This document shows positions 17,528-26,066 of a stretch of DNA of 61,400 nt, piece after piece (position 1 is the first letter of the stretch; each line of letters starts with the position of its first letter). A model generated the notes under the pieces. That model was given only the letters and a program-made list of their open reading frames with translations. It made no database searches and was not told the origin of the DNA. The stretch covers positions 1 through 61,400 of the forward strand of contig CALGZC010000009.1 of NCBI GenBank assembly GCA_937934745.1, given 5' to 3'. The position numbers and the translations under genes are program-made. Origin of the DNA: an uncultured Blastocatellia bacterium. GTDB lineage: Bacteria; Acidobacteriota; Blastocatellia; Chloracidobacteriales; Chloracidobacteriaceae.

Positions 17528-18775
17528 ATGGCAAGTCAAGTTGCGGTCACACCGCCTGAAAATGCTCCTGCGCGGGCGCGCCTGCCCGTTCAAGCGCGGA
17601 CGCGCGCGATGGTGGCGCGCGATTTTGGCAGTCCTATCATTGAGGCTTTGCGCCGGCAGGGTTATCGGTACCGCGTTGGACGGCTCACGTTTCGCTTGGC
17701 ACGTGAGTTCGGTTTTTGCTACGGCGTAGACGATGCTCTGGAACTGGCCTATGAAGCACGTCTTCGGTTTCAGGACCGAGTCATTTATCTGACCGGTGAG
17801 ATCATTCACAACCCGGTGGTCAACCAGCGACTGGCAGCGCTGGACATTCTTCCGTTGGAAGATCAGTCGCAGGTGATGCCGCAGGATGTGGTGATCGTGC
17901 CGGCGTTTGGTTTACCGGTGCCGGAGTTGGCCCGACTGCGCGCCATCGGCTGTACAGTGATTGACACAACCTGTGGTTCGGTCGTCCATGTTTGGAAGCG
18001 TGTAGAACGCTACGCCCGTGACGGGTTCACCACCGTTATTCACGGGAAGTATGACCACGAAGAAACGATGGCGACCTGTTCGCAGGTCCTGGCCGTTCCA
18101 GGTGGACGCTACGTCGTCGTGCGGGACCTCACAGAGGCCGCCCAGGTGGCGGAAGTCATCACCGGCACCCGTCCGGCGGCAGACTTGGACGCCTTCTTTG
18201 CCCGGGCGGCGTCACCAGGCTTCGATGCGACGCGGGACCTTGAAAAAATCGGTCTCGCCAATCAAACGACAATGCTGGCGAATGAGTCCCTAGCGATTGC
18301 AGCACACCTGCGCGCGGCCATCACTGTGCGATACGGCGAAGACGAAGCGCCCTTTCGTTTTCGGTCATTTGACACCATCTGCAGCGCCACCCAAGTCCGG
18401 CAGGATGCGATTGCCGAGTTACTGGACAATCCACCTGATCTGATGGTGGTGGTCGGTGGGTACAACAGCAGCAACACCGGTCATTTGTGCGAGTTGGCTT
18501 CGGCCGTGTGTCCGACCTACCACATTGCAGGGCCGGAATGCATTGTCTCAGCTGAGGTCATTCGCCACAAACCGGCTTGGCAGGCCAGGGAAATTGAATC
18601 ACACGACTGGCTTCCTCACGGGACGCTAACCATCGGGTTGACCTCCGGCGCGTCCACGCCTGATCGCTCACTCGGTGAAGTTGTCCTGCGGCTGATTGCC
18701 GTTGCCTGCGAAGCCGTGCCTTCCGACTGGGTGTTCGAGCGGCACCCAGTCGGATTGGCCGGGACGGCGGCTTAG
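17528..18775 (+). CDS. ispH: 4-hydroxy-3-methylbut-2-enyl diphosphate reductase IspH
   Basis: The last enzyme of the MEP isoprenoid pathway, a [4Fe-4S] protein making IPP and DMAPP. Three cluster Cys are visible: GFCYGVD near residue 65, DTTCGS near 150, and the Cys of TICSATQVRQDA near 290. The acid-base motif is HGKYDHEE and not the HPEV seen in E. coli. The length is 415 residues. Both traits match the longer plant/cyanobacterial type. A strong GAGGA lies about nine bases before the ATG. It follows the chlorosome cassette terminator, and isoprenoids supply the pigment tails esterified by the synthase upstream. The 3' end overlaps the convergent oxidoreductase gene by four bases. Confidence 0.92.
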   Translation: MASQVAVTPPENAPARARLPVQARTRAMVARDFGSPIIEALRRQGYRYRVGRLTFRLAREFGFCYGVDDALELAYEARLRFQDRVIYLTGEIIHNPVVNQRLAALDILPLEDQSQVMPQDVVIVPAFGLPVPELARLRAIGCTVIDTTCGSVVHVWKRVERYARDGFTTVIHGKYDHEETMATCSQVLAVPGGRYVVVRDLTEAAQVAEVITGTRPAADLDAFFARAASPGFDATRDLEKIGLANQTTMLANESLAIAAHLRAAITVRYGEDEAPFRFRSFDTICSATQVRQDAIAELLDNPPDLMVVVGGYNSSNTGHLCELASAVCPTYHIAGPECIVSAEVIRHKPAWQAREIESHDWLPHGTLTIGLTSGASTPDRSLGEVVLRLIAVACEAVPSDWVFERHPVGLAGTAA

Positions 18776-20835
18776 GTGTGTCGGGTGCCGTCTGTTGCCT
18801 GATCAAGCAACTCGGCAATGTCAAGCACCTTTACACGTTCTTCATTGTGTGTCTTGAGACCGTCGGTCAGCATCGTCATGCAAAACGGGCACGCGGCAGC
18901 AACAATGTCCGGCTTGGTTTGAAGCGCCTGCCGCGCCCGCTCAACATTGACCCGCTCGCCGGATTCCTCCATCCACATGCGCGCACCACCGGCACCGCAG
19001 CACATCCCTCTGTCGCGGGAACGCTCCATTTCCGTGAGCTTAGCGCCAATTTGCACCAACACTTGCCGCGGCTCCTCGTACACATTGTTGGAGCGCCCTA
19101 AGTAACACGAATCGTGATAGACGGCCGTTGCGGTAATTTTCTGTGTCGGCGTAATCCGGCCTTCAGCAACCAGCTTTGACAGATACTGGCTGTGGTGCAT
19201 GACCTCGAACGTCCCGCCGAACTGTGACCACTCATTCTTGATGGCGTTGAAGCAATGCGGACACGAGGTGAGGACGGTCTTGAAGCGGGACTTGTAGTTG
19301 TTGAGCGTCTCAACGTTCTCCTGAATGAGCATCTGTGCCAAATACTCGTTACCGGCCCGCCGCGCTGGGTCGCCGGTACATTTCTCCTGCTTGCCCAAGA
19401 TTGCAAATGAAATACCGGCTTTCTTGAGCAGGCGTGCCACAGCCTGCACCACCTTGCGATAACGGTCGTCGTATGAGCCGGCGCAGCCGACCCAAAAGAG
19501 AACTTCTACATGCTTCTGCTCGGCTTCAATCATGGACATCAACGGAATATCCAGCCCTTCGGCCCAATCGGCCCGCCCGTCGTGACTGAATGCCCAGGGT
19601 GAGTACTTGTTTTCAAGGTTCGTAAACAGGGTATTTAACTCACTTGGGAACTCCGCTTCCTGCAACACGAGGTAGCGCCGCATATCCACAATCGTCGGCA
19701 CATGCTCAATGCTGACCGGACACTCCTGCATACACGCCTGACAGGTTGTACAGGCCCAGAGTTCTTCCGGTGTGATGAAGCCCTCCCCAACGATCTTCCG
19801 CGCCAACACTGCCTGGACGTTGTCCGGGAGTTCGCCGTGGCCGTTGCCGTTCGTCGCGATGCCTTTTGTCAAGGTTCCCAGCTTACCAACCGTCAGTTCG
19901 CCCTTTTCCTCAATGCGGCGACGCAGGTCCATCATAATTTTGCGCGGTGACAGGGGCTTGCCGGTGTTGTTGGCGGGGCACACCGCCGTACAGCGCCCAC
20001 ACTCGGTACACGTGTAACTGTCAAACAACTGCTTCCACGTGAAATGCTCGACATCTGAGGCGCCGAATGTCTCCACGTCCTCGGCCTCAAGGTCCATTTT
20101 GGGCAGGACGCCGGAGGACTGGTGGGACGCCAAAAATACGTTCGGCAGCGAGGCAATCACGTGTAGGTGCTTCGAGAACGGCAGGTAGTTGAGAAAGGCA
20201 AACAACACGACCGCGTGCGTCCACCAGGCCGCTTCGAAGAGCAGTTCGTTCTGATTGCCCCCAAGGTAAAAACCAACGACATCCGAGATAGGGCGGTAAC
20301 CGAAATAAACGCTGTTGGTCGCCGGATGCGTCCCATTGGCGACAAACATCGTCACCATCAGCGCAATGATCATGACCAGAATCACGGTGGCGTCTAGCCG
20401 GCTGGCCGGCTTCATCTCCGCCCCAGAGAACCGTTTCGGCTTGGTCACATAGCGGCGGAACAGAAACGCGAGGGAGGCCGTCAGCACCAGGACACCGAAG
20501 ATGTCCTGGAGCAATGTCAACGCCCCGTAGCCCGGCAGGAAGTACAGTGAAGCACGGGGATGGAAGCCTTCCAGCACCACTTCCAGGGAGGCAAGGGTTA
20601 GAATGCAAAACCCCCAGAACACGGTGACGTGGAGCGCACCGGCCCACCACTGCCGCATGATCTTTTTCTGGGCAAATCCAATAACGAGTAAGTCCCAAAA
20701 GCGACGTGGCAAGTTATCCAAGCGGTTGTCTGGCTTACCGACGCGGATGTACGCGATCAGCCGCCAGGCGTTGAACAAGAAGTAGCCGGTAGAGGCTACA
20801 AACAACACGATGAAGATGAGGTTTTTGACAGTCAT
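18772..20835 (-). CDS. membrane iron-sulphur oxidoreductase, FadF/EtfD-like
   Basis: A 687-residue protein. The N-terminal 240 or so residues hold five or six membrane helices of NarI-like type. A ferredoxin-like module follows with CTECGRCTAVCP and CTTCQACMQECP. Two CCG domains come next (VGCAGSYDDR, SCPHCFNAIKNEW, then DSCYLGRSN, GMCCGAGGARMW, ACPFCMTML). This layout matches B. subtilis FadF (YwjF) and mycobacterial EtfD, which are thought to pass electrons from acyl-CoA dehydrogenases via ETF to menaquinone. Heterodisulphide-reductase-like subunits are the main alternative. No etfAB is in the window. The palindrome 26 bases before its ATG matches the FadR operator pattern and supports a fatty-acid oxidation role. 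Confidence 0.83.
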   Translation of the reverse strand: MTVKNLIFIVLFVASTGYFLFNAWRLIAYIRVGKPDNRLDNLPRRFWDLLVIGFAQKKIMRQWWAGALHVTVFWGFCILTLASLEVVLEGFHPRASLYFLPGYGALTLLQDIFGVLVLTASLAFLFRRYVTKPKRFSGAEMKPASRLDATVILVMIIALMVTMFVANGTHPATNSVYFGYRPISDVVGFYLGGNQNELLFEAAWWTHAVVLFAFLNYLPFSKHLHVIASLPNVFLASHQSSGVLPKMDLEAEDVETFGASDVEHFTWKQLFDSYTCTECGRCTAVCPANNTGKPLSPRKIMMDLRRRIEEKGELTVGKLGTLTKGIATNGNGHGELPDNVQAVLARKIVGEGFITPEELWACTTCQACMQECPVSIEHVPTIVDMRRYLVLQEAEFPSELNTLFTNLENKYSPWAFSHDGRADWAEGLDIPLMSMIEAEQKHVEVLFWVGCAGSYDDRYRKVVQAVARLLKKAGISFAILGKQEKCTGDPARRAGNEYLAQMLIQENVETLNNYKSRFKTVLTSCPHCFNAIKNEWSQFGGTFEVMHHSQYLSKLVAEGRITPTQKITATAVYHDSCYLGRSNNVYEEPRQVLVQIGAKLTEMERSRDRGMCCGAGGARMWMEESGERVNVERARQALQTKPDIVAAACPFCMTMLTDGLKTHNEERVKVLDIAELLDQATDGTRHT

Positions 20836-20858
20836 GGCGTCAACACGCAACCCTCGAT

Positions 20859-20880
20859 ACTGAATGACGGCTCATTCAGT
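20859..20880. promoter_or_regulatory. FadR-like operator palindrome
   Basis: ACTGAATGA and TCATTCAGT form a perfect inverted repeat around CGGC. The core TGAATGACGGCTCATTCA fits the pattern TGAATGA-N4-TCATTCA, which I recall as the binding site of the TetR-family regulator FadR of Bacillus subtilis. It ends 24 bases upstream of the FadF-like start codon, where a repressor could block transcription. No TetR gene is in the window. Confidence 0.65.
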
Positions 20881-21092
20881 TAGACCGCCGTACCAGGGGT
20901 AAAAGATACATAGTGAACAGGGACCGTCTGGTCGAGTATCGTCGTTCGGGGGTAGCCTTTGGCCGGCAGAACCTGACATCGGCCGTTAGAATGTCTCAAG
21001 CCTAACACTTTACCGAGGCATTGTCTTGTCGAACTTCTGAACAACGACCGAAACCTACCGACTGCTGCCGTCACGTGTGAGCCGGCAACGGG
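20881..21092. other. intergenic region, no gene seen
   Basis: About 210 bases between the FadR-like palindrome and the end of the LptFG gene. Neither strand offers a convincing reading frame, and I see no strong hairpin with a U-run. Confidence 0.5.
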
Positions 21093-23474
21093 TCACGTCT
21101 TAGCTGACAACAACAGGTACAACCCACCGCTACCGAAGAGGAAGTTCGGGCCCCAGGCCGCCCAAAATGCTGGCAACAGGCGGTAATAGCCGAGTTGTTC
21201 AAACAACCCCACGGTTCCCCAGAACAGTATCGCCAGGCTGATGCCCACGGCGATGCCGACCATCGTGCCACGCCTACCAACTGTCAGCGCAAACGGCACG
21301 CCGACCAACACCATGATCACACAGGCTAGCTGGGCGGCAATTTTGGTCTGGATGGCACGTTCGAGGTTTTCCACATCCATCCCCTGCGCCGCCAGTTCGG
21401 CCACCTGTTGTTGGAGCTGCCCAACGCTCATTTTGGTGATGTCGGTCGTACTTTGTTTGAAGTAATCCGGTGTCTCACTCAGCTTCACGCGAAGTTCCTG
21501 AATCGGCCGGCGCGTGGTTTCTAAACCGTCGGCAGAGAACGTCCGCCGCCACCCATTGGTGAGCACCCATTCTTCGGTCAAGGCATCCCAGCGCGCTTTG
21601 GCAGCGTAGGTGCGTGACAGCAACATCGCTGTCGTGGGGTGGAGTTCGTAGATGCTGAAACTGGTCAACTCGTTCCGGTCGGTGTCAAAAACGGCAAAGT
21701 TGAAGATTCGGTGGTCGCGCCCACGAAACCATTTACGGTTTTTTTGGTGAAAGGTCTGGGGCGGCAATGTGCCGCCGCGAATCTGGTAGCGCAAGTAATC
21801 TTGCCGCTGATTAGATGCCGGGAGGATCAGTTCCTGCGTCGCGGCCATCGTTGTTGCCGCAAGGATGGACCCAAACACCAACGGCACGGATAAGCGATAG
21901 AGGCTTTGCCCACTCGCGTACAGCACAATGAGTTGCGAAGACCGCACCAACAACCCAAACGTGACCAGCGTCGCCACCAGGACGGCAAAGGGCATCATGT
22001 AGTTCACAATCTGGGGTGTCAGAAACAGTAAGTAGCCCGCGACGATACCGATCCCAATTCGGTTTTGCACAATCGAGCCGATCAGCTCAAACACCGTGAA
22101 AACGTGGAAAACGCCGACCAGTCCAAACAACACAAGCAAGAAGTAGTGTAGAGCGTCACGGAAAATCAGGCTGTCAATAATGCGTGGAAACCCAAGGCGC
22201 GGGCGGAGTCCACCGTGCCTGGTGGCGGGTTTTCTGGCCAACCGCGCCGGCTCAGACGCCGGGAGTAAACGGCGCAGATCCATCCGGCCGCACAAGCGCT
22301 CCCACGTGCGCCACCACCATCTCCAGGCCAACTGCCGCCCTGCCCACCTACCAACACCACCAAGCAAACTGACGGACAGTCCCAAAAAGAGGAGATTCGG
22401 AAACCACATCCCAAGTGCGACCGGCACTGCGCCGCTCCGGGCAGAACGCTCTCCCAAAAGTAACAACAGATAGAATGACATCGCACACAGCAGGCCTACA
22501 AAGAAGCCGCCCGACCGCCCGCTGCGCAGCTTCGTCACGCCCAGCGCAACTCCGAGCAGCGCAAAAATCAAACAGGCGACCGGCAACGCTATCCGTTTGT
22601 GCATTTCTGTGGCGGCAGCACGCGCCTGCGCGGCGTCAGTCGGCCAGAAAGCCCACAGCGCGGGGAATGTCAACAACTCCGGCCCAGGCGGACGCACCGA
22701 CACGTCAGGGCCAGACTCATCACCTTTGCCCAGCGAGAAGACGGCCGTGAGCTTCCCGGAGGCGTTCATAAAGTAGCTTTGTTCCCCGTCTATCTGCCGC
22801 GCTTCCTGGCTGTAAATCCGTGCCTTCTCAAGCCGTAGCTCGCTGTCGTGCAGGGTTTTGCCCACAACCAGCCGGCCGAACTCCGCCGAGTAGATTTTCG
22901 GTTCCTGGTCGGGCCGCTCGACCATTTCGGCAATAAAGATGCGTCGCCACCCACCTTCACCGTCACTGCGGTCAACGTAGAGAATCTTGCCGGGGAGGTC
23001 TTCGGTAAAAGCGCCGGGCTTGATGTAGGTTTCAATGCTTCGCAGCAACAGTTCCGAGCGCGTTTTCTTGAGCTGGTTGAGCGAGTTGACTGCAACCGGC
23101 AGGAGGTAAAATGTGTTGTAGCCGGTCATGGCCATGACGACGACGCCCACCAGCAGCGTCGGTCGCAACAACATCGCCTGGCCGCCGCCGCTGGCTTGCA
23201 ACGCCACGATCTCGCTGTCCCCGGAGAGCCGGCCCATCGCCACCGTGACGCCGATCAAAAACGCAATCGGCAGCGTGAAGATGACAATGCCCGGCAATAG
23301 GGAAAGAACCAGCTTGATTAACGGCGCACTCGGCAACCCCCGCCGGCCAAACACCACAAAGAGTTCCGAGAAAGGTCCGGCCTCGTGGATAAAAATGACT
23401 GCTGTCAGCAGCAAGAATGCCGTGGCGGTGTAGGGGAGAATTTCCCGAATCAGGTAGCGATCAAACAGTCGCAT
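21093..23474 (-). CDS. fused LptF-LptG lipopolysaccharide export permease
   Basis: A 793-residue protein holding two YjgP/YjgQ permease units in tandem. The first (residues 1 to about 390) begins FDRYLIREILPYTATAF, has paired N- and C-terminal helices and a periplasmic beta-jellyroll between. The second (about 420-793) begins IDSLIFRDALHYFLLVL and has the same plan. In E. coli LptF and LptG are separate 360-residue subunits that, with LptB2, pull LPS from the inner membrane. Here one chain would supply both. The joining segment (about 390-420) is Arg-rich. The partner LptB is not in the window. Together with LpxC at 31.7 kb it supports an LPS-type outer membrane. Confidence 0.9.
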   Translation of the reverse strand: MRLFDRYLIREILPYTATAFLLLTAVIFIHEAGPFSELFVVFGRRGLPSAPLIKLVLSLLPGIVIFTLPIAFLIGVTVAMGRLSGDSEIVALQASGGGQAMLLRPTLLVGVVVMAMTGYNTFYLLPVAVNSLNQLKKTRSELLLRSIETYIKPGAFTEDLPGKILYVDRSDGEGGWRRIFIAEMVERPDQEPKIYSAEFGRLVVGKTLHDSELRLEKARIYSQEARQIDGEQSYFMNASGKLTAVFSLGKGDESGPDVSVRPPGPELLTFPALWAFWPTDAAQARAAATEMHKRIALPVACLIFALLGVALGVTKLRSGRSGGFFVGLLCAMSFYLLLLLGERSARSGAVPVALGMWFPNLLFLGLSVSLLGGVGRWAGRQLAWRWWWRTWERLCGRMDLRRLLPASEPARLARKPATRHGGLRPRLGFPRIIDSLIFRDALHYFLLVLFGLVGVFHVFTVFELIGSIVQNRIGIGIVAGYLLFLTPQIVNYMMPFAVLVATLVTFGLLVRSSQLIVLYASGQSLYRLSVPLVFGSILAATTMAATQELILPASNQRQDYLRYQIRGGTLPPQTFHQKNRKWFRGRDHRIFNFAVFDTDRNELTSFSIYELHPTTAMLLSRTYAAKARWDALTEEWVLTNGWRRTFSADGLETTRRPIQELRVKLSETPDYFKQSTTDITKMSVGQLQQQVAELAAQGMDVENLERAIQTKIAAQLACVIMVLVGVPFALTVGRRGTMVGIAVGISLAILFWGTVGLFEQLGYYRLLPAFWAAWGPNFLFGSGGLYLLLSAKT

Positions 23475-23633
23475 GCGAGAGGATGAAATCGGTGCCTCGG
23501 TGGGCGATAGGGTTGTGCCGGCAGCGCGCCGGGGGCAGCGGCATCTTGGATCACCGGTCGTATTGCCCTCAGCAGTTTACCGGCAAAGTGTTTCGGCAAC
23601 CCGGCTGCTTGCCCACGGCTGCTTCACCGCAGC

Positions 23634-24158
23634 TTAGTTGTCATCGGCCAAGGCCTGGCTTGCGCCGTCAAGGAGCAGGCGTGCCATCTGCAACGCCATT
23701 CGGCGTGCTACCAAATCTTCATCCCTCACGTCCAGACGTTCAAGACGCACAATGTGCGATGCTAAGTTGTGGCGCACCCGGGCCAACGCCTTGCGGAGTT
23801 TTGGGTCTTGTGTATTTCCGGCCTCTGCGGCTGCGTCCAGTTTGTCGGCCAGTTCTTCGAGAATCCGCGTGTAGGCATCCAGCAGTTGGCGCGGGACACC
23901 ACGCGGCGGATCGCCCCAGTCTTCGCGTTTGCGCTGCTGGTCAGGAAGTCCCTCCAGGGCATCTAAGCGGCGCGCCGCCAGCTTGAGGAAAACCTCTGCC
24001 CGACGGTCGATTGCCTGCGCCTCGCGAATGCGCTCGATTTCCTGTTCGTTGAGAACTTCCTCACGCCGTTGTCCGGCAACCGGATTGCCGCTGAGCGCTG
24101 CGAACAAAGGCAATATCGCCAGCCAGTACCAAACACGATGACGACCAGTGCCAACCAT
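23634..24158 (-). CDS. secreted helical protein, paralogue of its neighbour
   Basis: A 174-residue protein. A short N-terminal hydrophobic segment (YWLAILPLFAALSG) looks like a signal peptide or anchor. The rest is charged and helical, with AEVFLKLAARRLDAL, then LLDAYTRILEELADKL, then DPKLRKALARVRHNL. These align by eye with the same positions in the gene just upstream. I recognise no named family. It follows that gene after 17 bases and is the last member of a leftward group (methyltransferase, TPR protein, paralogue). The start codon has no strong ribosome binding site. Confidence 0.6.
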   Translation of the reverse strand: MVGTGRHRVWYWLAILPLFAALSGNPVAGQRREEVLNEQEIERIREAQAIDRRAEVFLKLAARRLDALEGLPDQQRKREDWGDPPRGVPRQLLDAYTRILEELADKLDAAAEAGNTQDPKLRKALARVRHNLASHIVRLERLDVRDEDLVARRMALQMARLLLDGASQALADDN

Positions 24159-24175
24159 GGTTTCTGTTGCCCCGC

Positions 24176-24727
24176 TTACTCTGTAGTTGCCTCGCTGCCG
24201 GCTTTGAGGAACTCACTGCCGAAAAAAGCGTTGAGCGCGTCACGGCGAATGGTTTTGGCGCACTGTAGCGCCTGCCGCGCACACCCTTCGTGACACTCCG
24301 GCAGTCCGTTGACCATCCATTCGAGCAACGGCAGATGCTGGCGCAATGTGGTTTCGAGTTTGCGCAGCATCTGCCGGCGAAGCTTTTCATTGACGATCTG
24401 CTGTGTGTAGTGGTGCGTGTACTCGATGATGCCCGTGTACACCCGCAGCGCTTGGGCGGCGGTGTCAAACCGTTCACGTTTGAGCGCTTCGGCAGCCGTC
24501 GTCAGGTGGGCGACGCCGATTTTGAGGCAGGTGTCAACGTAGCCCTTTGGGTTTGTCTCTTGTCGGAGGCTCTGCTGCTCAGCAGCAGACAACCCACCGG
24601 GAAGCGCCTGGGGTGTCCGCACCGTTTCATCTGCCCAGGCACCGCAACCCAACGCCGCCGTCCAGAGCCACAGGCTCAGCAGGTGGCGCACGAGATGCCC
24701 ATCCGACTGCAACATGGCGTACTGCAT
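24176..24727 (-). CDS. secreted helical protein of unknown function
   Basis: A 183-residue protein. GGAGGTGAC stands just before the ATG of MQYAML, so I start there although the frame is open further upstream. A signal peptide (LLSLWLWTAALGCGAWADE) is followed by a helical domain: CLKIGVAHLTTAAEAL, AAQALRVYTGIIEYTHHY, then KLRRQMLRKLETTLRQHL. A C-terminal part has PECHEGCARQ. The plan repeats that of the next gene downstream, so the two look like tandem paralogues. The protein is probably periplasmic. The function is unknown. Confidence 0.65.
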   Translation of the reverse strand: MQYAMLQSDGHLVRHLLSLWLWTAALGCGAWADETVRTPQALPGGLSAAEQQSLRQETNPKGYVDTCLKIGVAHLTTAAEALKRERFDTAAQALRVYTGIIEYTHHYTQQIVNEKLRRQMLRKLETTLRQHLPLLEWMVNGLPECHEGCARQALQCAKTIRRDALNAFFGSEFLKAGSEATTE

Positions 24728-24773
24728 CGTCGTCACCTCCGTCGCCGAGGAAAGCCACGGCGACACCGTCTGC

Positions 24774-26066
24774 CTATGGCTTCCGTGGTTTCGATTGTTC
24801 GGCTTGCCGTCGCAGACGAGGCAACCGAAGTTGGATTTTTTCAATTTCGAGTCGGTGGTAAACGCCATCGGCGCGGGCAAGAAACGCTTCGTAAGCGGCC
24901 AACGCCCCCGTATGGTTGCCTATTTTGTCATAACAGATACCGAGAAAAAAGTACGTTGCCGCCACATCTGGCTGGCGGCGGGCGAGCAGATCAAAGTGTC
25001 GGGCGGCTTCCTCAAAACGCCCCAATTTGAACAGCGCCGTCGCCAGGCCGGCCCGCGGCGCCGTTGCCTCAGGAGCGCGTGCGACCAGCAGCGCATACGC
25101 CTCTGCTGCCGCGGCAAATTGGCCTGTCCGAAGCAGTTGCGCCGCCTGTCCCAGCGCAGCATCTCCGTCGAGTTCCGCTTCCAGGGCGGCCAAACGTGCG
25201 TCGGAGGGAAACGTGCTGCGCGCCGCCTTCAAAAATGACCGGGCCGGCTCAAGGCGGCGGAGGTGGAGTAACGCGCCGGCAATCTCTGCCGCCAGCTCGC
25301 CGTCTGGGGTTACGGCATAAACCGCCTGCCAATCCGCCAGCGCCGCTTCCACATCGCCCTGCGCCGCATAAGCGTCACCGCGTCGCCGCCGCACCACCGG
25401 ATGATTGGGCGCCTTGGTAAGTCCCTCGGAGAGTGTCGCCACGGCATCGGCAAACCGTCCCATTTGAAACAGCGCCATCCCCCGGAGCAAGTCGGCCTCG
25501 CCACTTGGGTCGTCGAGTGGCTTGAGTCGGTCGAGGGCTTCGGCAGGAGCGTCGCGCGCCAGCGCCAGGCGCGCCAGTTGTAGGCGGGTCGGCACATCCG
25601 CCGGGTCGCGGTCAAGGGCCTCGATCAGGGCTTGCTCGGCTTTGGCGGTGTCGCCGGTGGCTAAAGCGGCGGCCCCGAGCCGTGGCCAAACGCGTGGAAA
25701 ATCCGGCGCCAGAGCGGCACATTGCTCAAAAGCAGCGACGGCTTCGGCTGCCCGCCGGAGCGCCAGGAGCACTATGCCCCGTTGAAAGTGCAGGGGTGCC
25801 AGGGTAGCGTCCAGCGCCAGCGCCTGATCGTACAGTGCGAGAGCTTCGGTTAGCTTACCGGCCTGGTGGGCGTCTTGTCCGGCTTCAAAGAGCGCCACGA
25901 TACGCGCCGGCGGCTCAGATGGCGTTTGGGCTGGCGTGTTGGCGCCTCCAAGGCCCAGCCATAGCCACCCGCATGCCAGCGCGTGCCCGATGCGCCGGCG
26001 GGTGACGTTTTTCTGGCGTAGACGCCTTTTGGCACAGTCTTTAGAAGGCCAATCCTTCTGCGTCAT
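24774..26066 (-). CDS. TPR-repeat protein, probably exported
   Basis: About 430 residues. A basic N-terminus and hydrophobic run (ALACGWLWLGLGGANTPAQ) form a likely signal peptide. A long series of tetratricopeptide repeats follows: LYDQALALDATLAPLHFQRG, AFEQCAALAPDFPRVWPRLG, and others to a final one near residue 400. The last residues are Arg/Lys-rich. TPR arrays mediate protein contacts, and the partner is unknown. The ATG at 26066 overlaps the methyltransferase end by 26 bases, which implies coupled translation. It is followed after 46 bases by the secreted paralogue pair. Confidence 0.8.
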   Translation of the reverse strand: MTQKDWPSKDCAKRRLRQKNVTRRRIGHALACGWLWLGLGGANTPAQTPSEPPARIVALFEAGQDAHQAGKLTEALALYDQALALDATLAPLHFQRGIVLLALRRAAEAVAAFEQCAALAPDFPRVWPRLGAAALATGDTAKAEQALIEALDRDPADVPTRLQLARLALARDAPAEALDRLKPLDDPSGEADLLRGMALFQMGRFADAVATLSEGLTKAPNHPVVRRRRGDAYAAQGDVEAALADWQAVYAVTPDGELAAEIAGALLHLRRLEPARSFLKAARSTFPSDARLAALEAELDGDAALGQAAQLLRTGQFAAAAEAYALLVARAPEATAPRAGLATALFKLGRFEEAARHFDLLARRQPDVAATYFFLGICYDKIGNHTGALAAYEAFLARADGVYHRLEIEKIQLRLPRLRRQAEQSKPRKP

